A stretch of DNA of 64,000 nucleotides from an uncultured Eubacteriales bacterium (GTDB lineage Bacteria > Bacillota > Clostridia > Lachnospirales > Lachnospiraceae): contig CATOIK010000001.1 of assembly GCA_951800645.1 (NCBI GenBank), positions 186,001 to 250,000 of the forward strand, read 5' to 3'. Positions 1 through 7,410 of this stretch are shown here, one piece after another (position 1 is the stretch's first letter; every line of letters starts with the position of its first letter). The position numbers and the translations under genes are program-made. The notes beneath the pieces are model-generated. The model was not told where the DNA came from. It made no database searches and saw only the letters and a list, made by a program, of their open reading frames with translations.

Positions 1-583
1 ACAGACGAAGTTCCCCGCTGGTACGGATCAACAGATCCGGATCCGGGATTCCGGCTGTGTCTAAGTAAGACGCCACTGTGCCTTCTGTTACAGTCTCAGG
101 ATCCAGACGGCCGGATGCACAGTCAGCAGCCAGCCGTTTTACTGCCCTGGTAATCTCATCCCGGCCGCCGTAGTTTACGGCAATCACAAAGGTCAGTCCT
201 GTATTGTCTGCCGTCTCCCGCTCCAGCTTATTGATACCTTCTATAATATCCTTATCAAACCGGGTTCTGTCTCCAATCATCTTAACCCGCACATTGTTGG
301 CCTTAGCCACTTTTAAAAGCCGCACCATATAGTAGCGGAACAACTGCATCAGCGCTCCCACCTCGTCAGCAGAGCGGTTCCAGTTTTCTGTGGAAAATCC
401 GTAGACCGTCAGATATTCAATCCCCAGCCTGGCTGCTGTCTCTACAGTTTTCTCCACTGTGGCACAGCCTTCCTTGTGCCCCATGGTCCGGGGCAGTCCC
501 CGCTTTTTTGCCCAGCGGCCGTTACCGTCTAAGATCAGGGCCACATGCTTTGGAACCACCATTCCGTCTAGGTTCAGACCCAT
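1..583 (-). CDS. uppS: Isoprenyl transferase (undecaprenyl diphosphate synthase), partial
   Basis: This is the amino-terminal part (about 194 codons) of a cis-prenyltransferase that condenses isopentenyl diphosphate onto farnesyl diphosphate to make the C55 carrier lipid for cell-wall synthesis. I translated the minus strand by hand because the ORF track lacks it. It reads MGLNLDGMVVPKHVA, then the family signature LILDGNGRWAK, then GFSTENW, and near the edge LIRTSGE, all hallmarks of UppS. The start at 583 has an AGGGAGG ribosome site. The carboxyl end lies beyond base 1. It is the last gene of the pyrH-frr-uppS string; cdsA and dxr would be expected next, outside the window. Confidence 0.93.
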   Translation of the reverse strand, partial: MGLNLDGMVVPKHVALILDGNGRWAKKRGLPRTMGHKEGCATVEKTVETAARLGIEYLTVYGFSTENWNRSADEVGALMQLFRYYMVRLLKVAKANNVRVKMIGDRTRFDKDIIEGINKLERETADNTGLTFVIAVNYGGRDEITRAVKRLAADCASGRLDPETVTEGTVASYLDTAGIPDPDLLIRTSGELRL

Positions 584-601
584 TCAAATTCCTCCCTTTA
601 T

Positions 602-669
602 GAAAGAGCTCGCCGCTCTTTCCTATGAACAAATATACGACAGCGGGACAGGGATCTTTCCCTGCCCCG
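602..669. other. Two intercistronic hairpins between frr and uppS
   Basis: The 113 bp gap holds GAAAGAGC/GCTCTTTC (602-609 with 614-621) and a GC-rich stem CGGGACAGGGA/TCCCTGCCCCG (644-654 with 659-669, one mismatch). Neither is followed by a T run on the minus strand, so they look like mRNA-stabilising or processing hairpins rather than terminators. Confidence 0.5.
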
Positions 670-696
670 TTATCCAAACCGGCTGTCTCTGCCGTT

Positions 697-1251
697 TTAC
701 ACTGTCATAATTTCCTTGGTCTTGGCTTCTACTGCCTTGTCGATCTTTTCAACCATCTTGTCCGTCAGCTTCTGGATCTTATCATTGCCCAGTTTTAAAT
801 CGTCCTCGGAAATGTCTCCGTTTTTCTCCATCTTCTTGAAGTTTTCGTTGGCGTCCCGGCGCACATTGCGGACAGCTACCTTAGCAGCCTCTCCTTTTTT
901 CTTTACATCCTTAGCCAGCTCCTTACGGCGCTCCTCAGTCAGCTCCGGGAAAATCAGGCGGATTACGCTGCCGTCGTTGGTAGGGTTGATGCCCAGATCA
1001 GAGGTAAGGATTGCTTTCTCAATCTCTTTTAACAGAGATTTCTCCCAGGGCTGGATCACGATCATACGGGCCTCCGGCACATTGATGTTTCCTACCTGCT
1101 GTAAAGAAGTGGGGGTGCCGTAATAATCTACCTTGATCTTATCCAGTACATGAGGATTTGCCCGTCCTGCGCGGATGGTGCCGAAATCCTCCTGCAGCAC
1201 CTCCAATGTTTTCTCCATCTTACTTTCACAAACCTTTAATTCGTCCTGCAT
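697..1251 (-). CDS. frr: Ribosome recycling factor
   Basis: This 184-residue protein has the normal length and end-to-end pattern of ribosome recycling factor, which with EF-G splits post-termination ribosomes. Recognisable pieces are the early [16 protein letters not shown] region, the central [14 protein letters not shown] segment and [15 protein letters not shown], the helical-bundle part of domain I. It lies 12 bp downstream of pyrH and upstream of uppS on the same strand, the conserved arrangement, so cotranscription is very likely. Nothing unusual was seen. Confidence 0.97.
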   Translation of the reverse strand: MQDELKVCESKMEKTLEVLQEDFGTIRAGRANPHVLDKIKVDYYGTPTSLQQVGNINVPEARMIVIQPWEKSLLKEIEKAILTSDLGINPTNDGSVIRLIFPELTEERRKELAKDVKKKGEAAKVAVRNVRRDANENFKKMEKNGDISEDDLKLGNDKIQKLTDKMVEKIDKAVEAKTKEIMTV

Positions 1252-1263
1252 AAAGCCCTCCTG

Positions 1264-1968
1264 TTATTCGACGGTCACAATCGTGCCATTTATTTTTCCC
1301 TGCATTGCATTGGCAATGCCGTCTTTTTCGTTTAGATCAAATACTGCCATAGGCATCTTGTGCTCCATACACATAATGGAAGCCGTTAAATCCACTACGG
1401 CAAGCTGCTTGTCAATGACCTCCTGAATACTGATGGTGTCATACTTCTTTGCATCCGGATTCTCAGCCGGGTCGCTGTCATACACGCCGTCAATGGACTT
1501 AGCCAGCAAAATACAGTCTGCGTCCATCTCTACTGCCCGCAGGGTAATGCCGGTGTCTGTAGAGAAATAAGGATGGCCGGTTCCGCCTGCAAAGAACACT
1601 ACCTCCCGGTTCTCAAAGCATTGGTTTGCCCGATCCTTGGAAAACAGCTCCGTCATAGTGCCACAGGCAAATGGGGTAAAAATATGGGTCTTCATTCCTG
1701 CATTCCGGAAAATCTCAGACACATAAATACAATTCATAATGGTAGCCAGCATTCCGATCTGGTCTGCATGGGTCCGCTCAATAGCCTCACTGGTGCGGCC
1801 TCTCCAGAAGTTTCCGCCGCCGATGACAATGCCTACCTGAACGCCTGCGTCCACGGAAAGCTTCACCTGTCTGGCTACTTCTTTTACCGTATCTTCATCA
1901 AAACCGGTTTTTTTAGGCCCTGCCAGCGCCTCGCCGCTTAATTTCAAAAAAACGCGTTTCAAATTCAT
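1264..1968 (-). CDS. pyrH: UMP kinase
   Basis: This 234-residue amino-acid-kinase-fold protein phosphorylates UMP to UDP with ATP, a key step of pyrimidine nucleotide synthesis. Family marks are the starting RVFLKLSGEAL, the glycine loop IVIGGGNFWRG, and the ATP-side segment TGITLRAVEMDAD. It is followed by frr and uppS. In most Firmicutes tsf stands directly upstream. Here the upstream gene is a phosphopantetheinyl transferase ending 34 bp away, and tsf is about 34 kb further along the same strand. Confidence 0.97.
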   Translation of the reverse strand: MNLKRVFLKLSGEALAGPKKTGFDEDTVKEVARQVKLSVDAGVQVGIVIGGGNFWRGRTSEAIERTHADQIGMLATIMNCIYVSEIFRNAGMKTHIFTPFACGTMTELFSKDRANQCFENREVVFFAGGTGHPYFSTDTGITLRAVEMDADCILLAKSIDGVYDSDPAENPDAKKYDTISIQEVIDKQLAVVDLTASIMCMEHKMPMAVFDLNEKDGIANAMQGKINGTIVTVE

Positions 1969-2002
1969 GAAATCTTTCTCCTTTGCTCTGCTGCCTTCGT
2001 GG

Positions 2003-2695
2003 TTATCTTACCACATCTTGCAGCTTTTGAAAAGAGAAAAAAACATCAGACAAGGCTGACCCTTCCCCTTTTCCACACACTGCCGCCCGGTAACCTGCCA
2101 TCTCGTATTCCAGGAACGAATATTCCTTTCCCAGGCTTACCTGCACCGGGTCAGATAAGGTAATTTCAAAGCTGTTTAAGGCCATTCTCATTCCCTCTCC
2201 GGTCACCTTCAAAACGCTTTCCTTTAAAGTCCAGAGCCGGACAAATAACGCATCCCGCTCTGCCTCAGAAAGAAATGGGTCTGCCAGATAAGCCTGCTCC
2301 TTTTCCGTAAAAAACCGATGAGCCACCTTAAGCTTTCCGGATTGGACCCGCTCCACATCACAGCCGATTTCATGGTCGGAAAAAGCAGCCATTACCAGAT
2401 GGCCAGAATGGGACAGATTAAAATATCTGTCCGGATAGTCCCGAAGATAAGGCTTTCCGTTTCCCTTATAGGAAAAAGCAGCCGTCCCCTCCGAAAGCCC
2501 CCACTCCTGAAGACCTAAATCCAGCAAAACCCCAGCGCCTAAGGACAGCAGCTTGTCCTCCAAAAACTTCATTTTCTTTATTTTTTCCTGCCGATGTTCG
2601 GAAAGGCCGGACGCCCAGGAAATAATCTGTTCTTCGTCTATCCCGGCCTCTTTTGCCGAAGCCCCTACATCCAGCATATAGATTCTGGTATTCAT
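2003..2695 (-). CDS. 4'-phosphopantetheinyl transferase (Sfp type)
   Basis: An Sfp/AcpT-family enzyme that moves the phosphopantetheine arm of CoA to a serine of carrier proteins. The signature motifs are the metal-binding IGCDVERV and the later WTLKESVLKVTGEG, plus YFNLSHSG upstream of them. I place the start at the internal Met of MNTRIYMLDVG (2695), because GAGGAGG sits 9 bases upstream; the track's Met at 2728 lacks such a site. That gives about 230 residues. It precedes pyrH by 34 bp, so it may be cotranscribed with it. No PKS/NRPS genes are nearby, so the target (primary ACP or a distant synthase) is open. Confidence 0.9.
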   Translation of the reverse strand: MNTRIYMLDVGASAKEAGIDEEQIISWASGLSEHRQEKIKKMKFLEDKLLSLGAGVLLDLGLQEWGLSEGTAAFSYKGNGKPYLRDYPDRYFNLSHSGHLVMAAFSDHEIGCDVERVQSGKLKVAHRFFTEKEQAYLADPFLSEAERDALFVRLWTLKESVLKVTGEGMRMALNSFEITLSDPVQVSLGKEYSFLEYEMAGYRAAVCGKGEGSALSDVFFSFQKLQDVVR

Positions 2696-2722
2696 CCTGT
2701 CTCGCCTCCTCATAGCGTTTTG

Positions 2723-2749
2723 TTTCATAGGGCGAATTTTCCTATGAAA
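2723..2749. promoter_or_regulatory. 9-bp perfect inverted repeat upstream of the phosphopantetheinyl transferase
   Basis: TTTCATAGG (2723-2731) and CCTATGAAA (2741-2749) are separated by 9 bases. The repeat lies between the ferredoxin terminator and the start of the next gene. It could be an operator or a 5' UTR hairpin. I saw no convincing sigma-70 promoter beside it. Confidence 0.4.
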
Positions 2750-2752
2750 GAA

Positions 2753-2782
2753 TCAAAATGGCACCAGAATGATCTGGTGCCA
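2753..2782 (-). terminator. Terminator of the ssnA-ygfK-hyuA-xdh-ferredoxin operon
   Basis: On the minus strand a perfect 9-bp stem TGGCACCAG / CTGGTGCCA with a 6-base loop is followed by TTTTGATT. It sits 55 bases past the ferredoxin stop codon and closes the purine operon. Confidence 0.75.
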
Positions 2783-2836
2783 GAATTCATACTCCCCATA
2801 TTATAATCGAATTTCCAATGATTTACAACAGCCGTC

Positions 2837-3328
2837 TTACCGCACCGGCGTCAGCACTCCGCGCAAATCATAGATTGCATGGCGGGGACACTTTACGGCG
2901 CACATGCCGCAGCTTAAGCAGTTTTTCTCCTCAATTACCGCACAGTTTTCCACCACATGAATGGCTGCCGCCGTACAGGTCTTCTCACAGATGCCGCAGC
3001 CAATGCAGCTGACATCACACTGCTTTCTGGCGTCAACGCCCTTGTCCCGGTTGGAGCATTTGACTGCGATAAAATTCCCGGCTTCGTGAAGATGAATAAC
3101 CTGCTGAGGACAGGCCTCCACGCACCGCCCGCAGGCAGTACATTTGGATTCATCCACCTCTGCCACACCGTTTTCATTGATGGTGATGGCGCTGAAAGGA
3201 CAGGCAGCCACACACAGGCTACAGGCTACGCAGCCGTAGGAACAGGACTGTCCGTCTTTTCCTTCACGGCAGCCGCCGTTGCAGGCTACCAAAGCCGACA
3301 TATAAGGAACTTGTCTTTTTGCTGCCAT
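2837..3328 (-). CDS. RnfB-like polyferredoxin (four [4Fe-4S] type cysteine sets)
   Basis: A small soluble iron-sulfur protein of about 163 residues. Cysteine sets of the CxxCxxCxxxC type occur in order: CSYGCVACSLCVAACP, CTACGRCVEACP, CIGCGICEKTC and CLSCGMCAVKCP, plus an early CNGGC. The arrangement resembles the C-terminal half of RnfB but has no membrane anchor. The start at 3328 (MAAKRQ) has AAGGAAG 7 bases upstream and follows the xdh stop by one base, so translation is probably coupled. As the last gene of the purine operon it most likely passes electrons to or from the xanthine dehydrogenase-like enzyme and YgfK. The exact partner is inferred. Confidence 0.85.
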   Translation of the reverse strand: MAAKRQVPYMSALVACNGGCREGKDGQSCSYGCVACSLCVAACPFSAITINENGVAEVDESKCTACGRCVEACPQQVIHLHEAGNFIAVKCSNRDKGVDARKQCDVSCIGCGICEKTCTAAAIHVVENCAVIEEKNCLSCGMCAVKCPRHAIYDLRGVLTPVR

Positions 3329-3329
3329 A

Positions 3330-5909
3330 TTACCACTTCCTTTCATAAGGGGTGTTTTTCAGCGGAAGCTCATAACGCTCCTCCCCATCATAGCGATGAT
3401 AAGCGTCTGCAATGGCCGGCGCTGTGGGAATAGAAGTAATCTCACCAATACCGATGGCTCCGCCTGCCACCTTAAGGCCCGGCTTGTCAATGACAATCGC
3501 CTTGATTTCCGGCAGCTCATGAGCGCGGAACAGCCCCAGGGAACCAAATTTATCTACCGGCTTGCAGTCCACGATCGGGTAGCGCTCTGTCAGGGCAAAG
3601 CCCATGGACATCACTACGCCGCCTTCAATCTGTCCCTCACAGGAAATGGGATTAACAGCCTTTCCTACATCGTGGGCTGCCACCATCTTCTCGATCTTTC
3701 CTGTTTCCGGATCCAGAATACACATCTGGGTTGCATAGCCGTAAGCTACATGGGATACCGGATTGGGAACATCTGCTCCCAAAGGATCTGTCTTTGCCAG
3801 GTACTCGCCGTAGAATACCTGTCCTTTTACCTCTGCCAAAGTCTTTCCGGCGTTTAACTCCTTCATCAGTTCACGGCAGGCCCGCATACAGGCCTCGCCT
3901 GTAATCAAGGTCTGGCGGGAGCCGGAGGTGGTTCCGGAATCCAGCGCGATCCATGTGTTGCTGCGCTCATAAACAATCTTGTCTGCAGCCAGTCCGGTTT
4001 CCTCTCCTACAATCTGCACCAGCACCGTACCAAGGCCCTGTCCGATACAGGATGCTCCGGCATAAATGTGAAGCTTTTCATCGTCCTCCACAATCAGCTT
4101 CACCCTGCCGGTGTCGGGAATGCCTACGCCTACTCCGGCGTTCTTCATGGCACAGCCGATTCCCACCGGTTTCCCGGCAGCCACTGCCTCGTCATAGTCT
4201 TCCTTAATGGCCTCTAATGTCTCTACCAGACCAGTAGACTCATCTACGATCTGACCGTTAGGCAGTACCTGTCCCGGCCGGATGGCGTTGATATAACGAA
4301 TTTCCCAGGGGGTAATTCCCACCTTATCCGCCATTAAGTTCAGCAAGGTCTCTGTTGCAAAGCAGGTCTGGGTTACACCAAAGCCCCGGAATGCGCCTGC
4401 AGGCGGATTGTTGGTATAATAAGCAGTTCCTTCAATGTCAAAGTTCTGATAATTGTAAGGCCCTGCCGCATGGGTACAGGCCCGCTCTAAAACCGGTCCG
4501 CCCAGAGACATGAAAGCGCCGGTATCGGAAGCCACCTTGGCCTTTACGCCCAGAATCTTTCCGTTTTCATCACAGCCCATGGTAAAATCCATTTCAAAGT
4601 GATGGCGCTTTGGATGCACCAAAAGGGATTCTGCACGAGAAAGCTTTAGCTTCACCGGACGGCGGGTTAAATAAGTGATCATGGCGGCCAGATGCTGGAC
4701 CGTCATATCCTCTTTTCCGCCGAAGCCGCCGCCTACCAGGGCATTCTGCACCTTTATTTTGTCTGTTCCCAGAAGGATCCGGCATTCGTGAAGGGTCTGA
4801 TGGGCCGACTGATCTGTAGAGTAGACAAACACATCCTCGTCCTCATCAATAAATGCCACGGCACACTCCGGCTCCAAAAAACCATGCTCCGTCCAGGGCG
4901 TTTCAAAGTGATGAGAAATCACATGCTTAGCGTTTTTAATGGCCTCGTCTGCATTGCCCCGGCTGATGTGCTTGTAAGAGCAGACATTATCCTTCTCCTC
5001 GTCAAACACCTTCGGCGCATCGGCAGCCGCTGCTTCTTCAATATTCCGTACCGGAGTCAGCACCTCATATTCTACCTTGATCAGCTTCCTGGCCTTTTCT
5101 GCAATCTCTGCTGTCTCTGCAGCGATCAGGGCAATTCCATCTCCCAGATAGTGGGTCAGGCCTCCTACGGGAATCAGAGAATACTGATCGTGTTTTAAAT
5201 GTCCTACCTTGTTTTCTCCCGGAATATCCTCTGCCGTAAAGACTGCCACTACGCCCTCCAGGGCTTTGGCTGCAGAAGTATCAATGGAAAGGACTCTGGC
5301 TCTGGGGTATTTGCTCCGCAATACTGCGCCCTGCAGCATGCCGTCCAGCACATAATCGTCCGGATATTTTCCATAGCCTAAAACCTTTTCCTCCACATCA
5401 ATGCGATGAACGCTGGAACCCATCTTCCAGTCTTCCGTTCTCTTGGCCGGAATCACACCGTCCCCCATGATTTTTGCCGCCAGCTTTACGGCTGCAATGA
5501 TCTTTACATAACCGGTACACCGGCAGTAATTGTTTCGCAGGGCATAGCGGATCTCCTCATCACTGGGGTTTGGATTCTTATCCAGCAATGCCTTGGTACA
5601 CATTACCATGCCAGGAATACAAAAGCCGCACTGAACCGCTCCTGCTTCCCCATAAGCATAAGTAAATACCTGGCTTTCCCAGTCTGTCAGACCCTCTACT
5701 GTGATGATGTTTTTCCCGTCCAGAGAATCCGTATCCGGCACACAGGCCTTGACGGTCTCTCCTTCTATAATGACAGTACAGGCGCCGCAGGCGCCTTCGC
5801 TGCATCCGTCCTTTACAGAAAACAAATGCAGCTCATCCCGCAAAAAACGCAGCAGCTTCTGGTTCTTTGACGGGGTTACAAGTTTTCCGTTTACATGAAA
5901 TGATGCCAC
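3330..5909 (-). CDS. Molybdenum hydroxylase, xanthine dehydrogenase type, 2Fe-2S and molybdopterin domains fused
   Basis: A protein of about 859 residues in the family annotated as selenium-dependent xanthine dehydrogenase (TIGR03311 type, recalled). Residues about 1-160 form the two [2Fe-2S] domains with GCSEGACGAC and CGFC...CRCTGY. The rest is the molybdopterin part with GGGFGGKED and, near the end, GIGEITSIPTAP carrying the presumed catalytic Glu. There is no FAD domain and no FAD-subunit gene nearby, so electrons must leave through another protein, probably YgfK or the adjacent ferredoxin. The start is uncertain: GTG at 5909 has AGGGG 8 bases upstream, while the track uses GTG at 5918. 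The gene overlaps the end of hyuA, which implies coupling. No in-frame TGA was seen. Confidence 0.9.
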   Translation of the reverse strand: MASFHVNGKLVTPSKNQKLLRFLRDELHLFSVKDGCSEGACGACTVIIEGETVKACVPDTDSLDGKNIITVEGLTDWESQVFTYAYGEAGAVQCGFCIPGMVMCTKALLDKNPNPSDEEIRYALRNNYCRCTGYVKIIAAVKLAAKIMGDGVIPAKRTEDWKMGSSVHRIDVEEKVLGYGKYPDDYVLDGMLQGAVLRSKYPRARVLSIDTSAAKALEGVVAVFTAEDIPGENKVGHLKHDQYSLIPVGGLTHYLGDGIALIAAETAEIAEKARKLIKVEYEVLTPVRNIEEAAAADAPKVFDEEKDNVCSYKHISRGNADEAIKNAKHVISHHFETPWTEHGFLEPECAVAFIDEDEDVFVYSTDQSAHQTLHECRILLGTDKIKVQNALVGGGFGGKEDMTVQHLAAMITYLTRRPVKLKLSRAESLLVHPKRHHFEMDFTMGCDENGKILGVKAKVASDTGAFMSLGGPVLERACTHAAGPYNYQNFDIEGTAYYTNNPPAGAFRGFGVTQTCFATETLLNLMADKVGITPWEIRYINAIRPGQVLPNGQIVDESTGLVETLEAIKEDYDEAVAAGKPVGIGCAMKNAGVGVGIPDTGRVKLIVEDDEKLHIYAGASCIGQGLGTVLVQIVGEETGLAADKIVYERSNTWIALDSGTTSGSRQTLITGEACMRACRELMKELNAGKTLAEVKGQVFYGEYLAKTDPLGADVPNPVSHVAYGYATQMCILDPETGKIEKMVAAHDVGKAVNPISCEGQIEGGVVMSMGFALTERYPIVDCKPVDKFGSLGLFRAHELPEIKAIVIDKPGLKVAGGAIGIGEITSIPTAPAIADAYHRYDGEERYELPLKNTPYERKW

Positions 5910-7285
5910 GGCATACACCCCTTTCTTCTCACATACCGGCCATCTTTCCCACCGCAGACACTGCCGTTTTCTGCAGTCAGAACACCGTTTACATACACTT
6001 TTTCCGGTTTTCCAAAAACCGGCCAGCCTTCGTAGGTCTGATAATCCACATTAGCCGCCTGATTTTCTGCTGACAAGACCCAGTCTTCCTCCGGATTCCA
6101 CACTACCAGGTCTGCATCGCTTCCCGGCTCAATGGCTCCCTTTTGCGGGTACATGCCGTAAAGCTTTGCCGGGTTTTCCGACAGCAGACGGCACATCTGC
6201 TCCAGCGTAATGCGGCCTTCCTTTACTCCATAGGTGTAAATCAGCACCGGTCTGGTCTCCACGCCTGCCATGCCGCCGGGAATTTTAGTAAAGTCTTCCC
6301 GTCCTGCTGCCTTCTGCCCCAAGGTAAAGCTGCAGTGGTCTGTGGAAACAGTCTGAATCTGGTCTGCGTTTAAAGCGCCCCACAAGGCTTCCTGGTCTGA
6401 TTTTTTCCGCAGAGGCGGCGCAATCACATAGCGGCCTCCCTCAAAATCCGGTTTTTCATAAACGCTGTCATCCAGCAGCAGATACTGGGGACAGGTTTCC
6501 AGATACACCTCCTGACCTTCCTTCCTCGCCATCTGCACTTCCTTAAGACCTGCCTCTGTGCTTAAATGCACCACAATAATGGGAGCATTTGCCAGTCGGG
6601 CAATCTTCAACAGCCGCCCTACCGCCTCTGCCTCCACTAAAGGCGGACGGCTGGCCGGATGGGCGCTGGGAGATAAATGTCCCAGCTCCTTTTGCTCCCT
6701 GACCATGGATTTTACCAGGTCACTGTTTTCGCAGTGCACGCCGGCAATACCGCCCAGCTCCGTCAGACGCTTTAACACCCGGTAAATACTTCCATCATCC
6801 AGCATATTATCATCGTAAATCATGTAGAGCTTAAAAGAAGTAACTCCTTCTGCAGTCACTTCCTCCAGCTCCCGGCTGATTTCCTCGTTAAATTCAGAAA
6901 TGGCCAGATGAAATCCATAGTTGCAGTAACAGCGGTCATCTGCCTTCTTATGCCAGTTATCCAGGGCCTCTTTTAAGGTTTCCCCCCGGTACTGGGTGGC
7001 GAAATCCACTACGGTAGTGGTTCCGCCGCTTACGGCAGCCTTCGTTCCTGTCTCAAAATCATCCGCAGTTACCGTTCCTGCCACTGCCAGGTCAAAATGG
7101 GTATGGGCATCAATGAATCCGGGAAATAAAAGCTTTCCACTTATATCCACCACCATTGCTCCTTCGGCGGAAAGGTCATTTCCCACCTGAGCAATCCTGG
7201 ACCCCTCAATCAGAACATCTGCTTTTTTTACTCCTTGGCCGGATACCACCCGGCCGCCTTTCAGCAATGTTTTCATCTGTTCCAT
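5891..7285 (-). CDS. hyuA: D-hydantoinase / dihydropyrimidinase family amidohydrolase (YgeZ/HyuA type)
   Basis: A cyclic-amide hydrolase of about 464 residues with the two-metal amidohydrolase motifs: GFIDAHTHFD, the probable carboxylated lysine in SFKLYMIYDD, HCEN, VHLSTE and STDHCSF. It opens five- or six-membered imide rings. In this cluster the natural substrate is presumably a ring intermediate of purine breakdown. I chose the ATG at 7285 (MEQMKTLLKGGR) over the track's 7345 because family members start there and AAGGA lies just upstream; ATG 7276 is also possible. It lies between ygfK and xdh, and its stop overlaps the xdh start. Confidence 0.9.
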   Translation of the reverse strand: MEQMKTLLKGGRVVSGQGVKKADVLIEGSRIAQVGNDLSAEGAMVVDISGKLLFPGFIDAHTHFDLAVAGTVTADDFETGTKAAVSGGTTTVVDFATQYRGETLKEALDNWHKKADDRCYCNYGFHLAISEFNEEISRELEEVTAEGVTSFKLYMIYDDNMLDDGSIYRVLKRLTELGGIAGVHCENSDLVKSMVREQKELGHLSPSAHPASRPPLVEAEAVGRLLKIARLANAPIIVVHLSTEAGLKEVQMARKEGQEVYLETCPQYLLLDDSVYEKPDFEGGRYVIAPPLRKKSDQEALWGALNADQIQTVSTDHCSFTLGQKAAGREDFTKIPGGMAGVETRPVLIYTYGVKEGRITLEQMCRLLSENPAKLYGMYPQKGAIEPGSDADLVVWNPEEDWVLSAENQAANVDYQTYEGWPVFGKPEKVYVNGVLTAENGSVCGGKDGRYVRRKGCMPWHHFM

Positions 7286-7333
7286 CGCCTTCCTTTTTGA
7301 TATGAAAATACAACTGTTCAAGACAACCCATGT

Positions 7334-7394
7334 GAAGAAGTGCATAAAATCATACTTGCAAGTAAGCTTGACGCCTGTTTTTATGCACTTTTTC
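7334..7394. repeat. Long inverted repeat in the ygfK-hyuA gap, with a nested palindrome
   Basis: AAGTGCATAAAA (7338-7349) and TTTTATGCACTT (7379-7390) form a perfect 12-bp stem, extendable to about 16 with one mismatch or wobble. The 29-base loop holds the palindrome ACTTGCAAGT. On the operon strand no T run follows, so it looks like a processing, stability or operator element within the operon rather than a terminator. The surrounding 125 bp gap contains no gene. Confidence 0.6.
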
Positions 7395-7410
7395 TCGCCG
7401 TCCTGGACTG

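Noticed and set aside
4692-5198. Long plus-strand ORFs across the xdh gene
   Set aside because: Antisense shadows; the xdh frame has clear motifs throughout.
3330-5909. Possible selenocysteine codon in the selenium-dependent xanthine dehydrogenase
   Set aside because: The family name refers to a labile selenium cofactor. The ORF is continuous without an in-frame TGA, so there is no Sec evidence.
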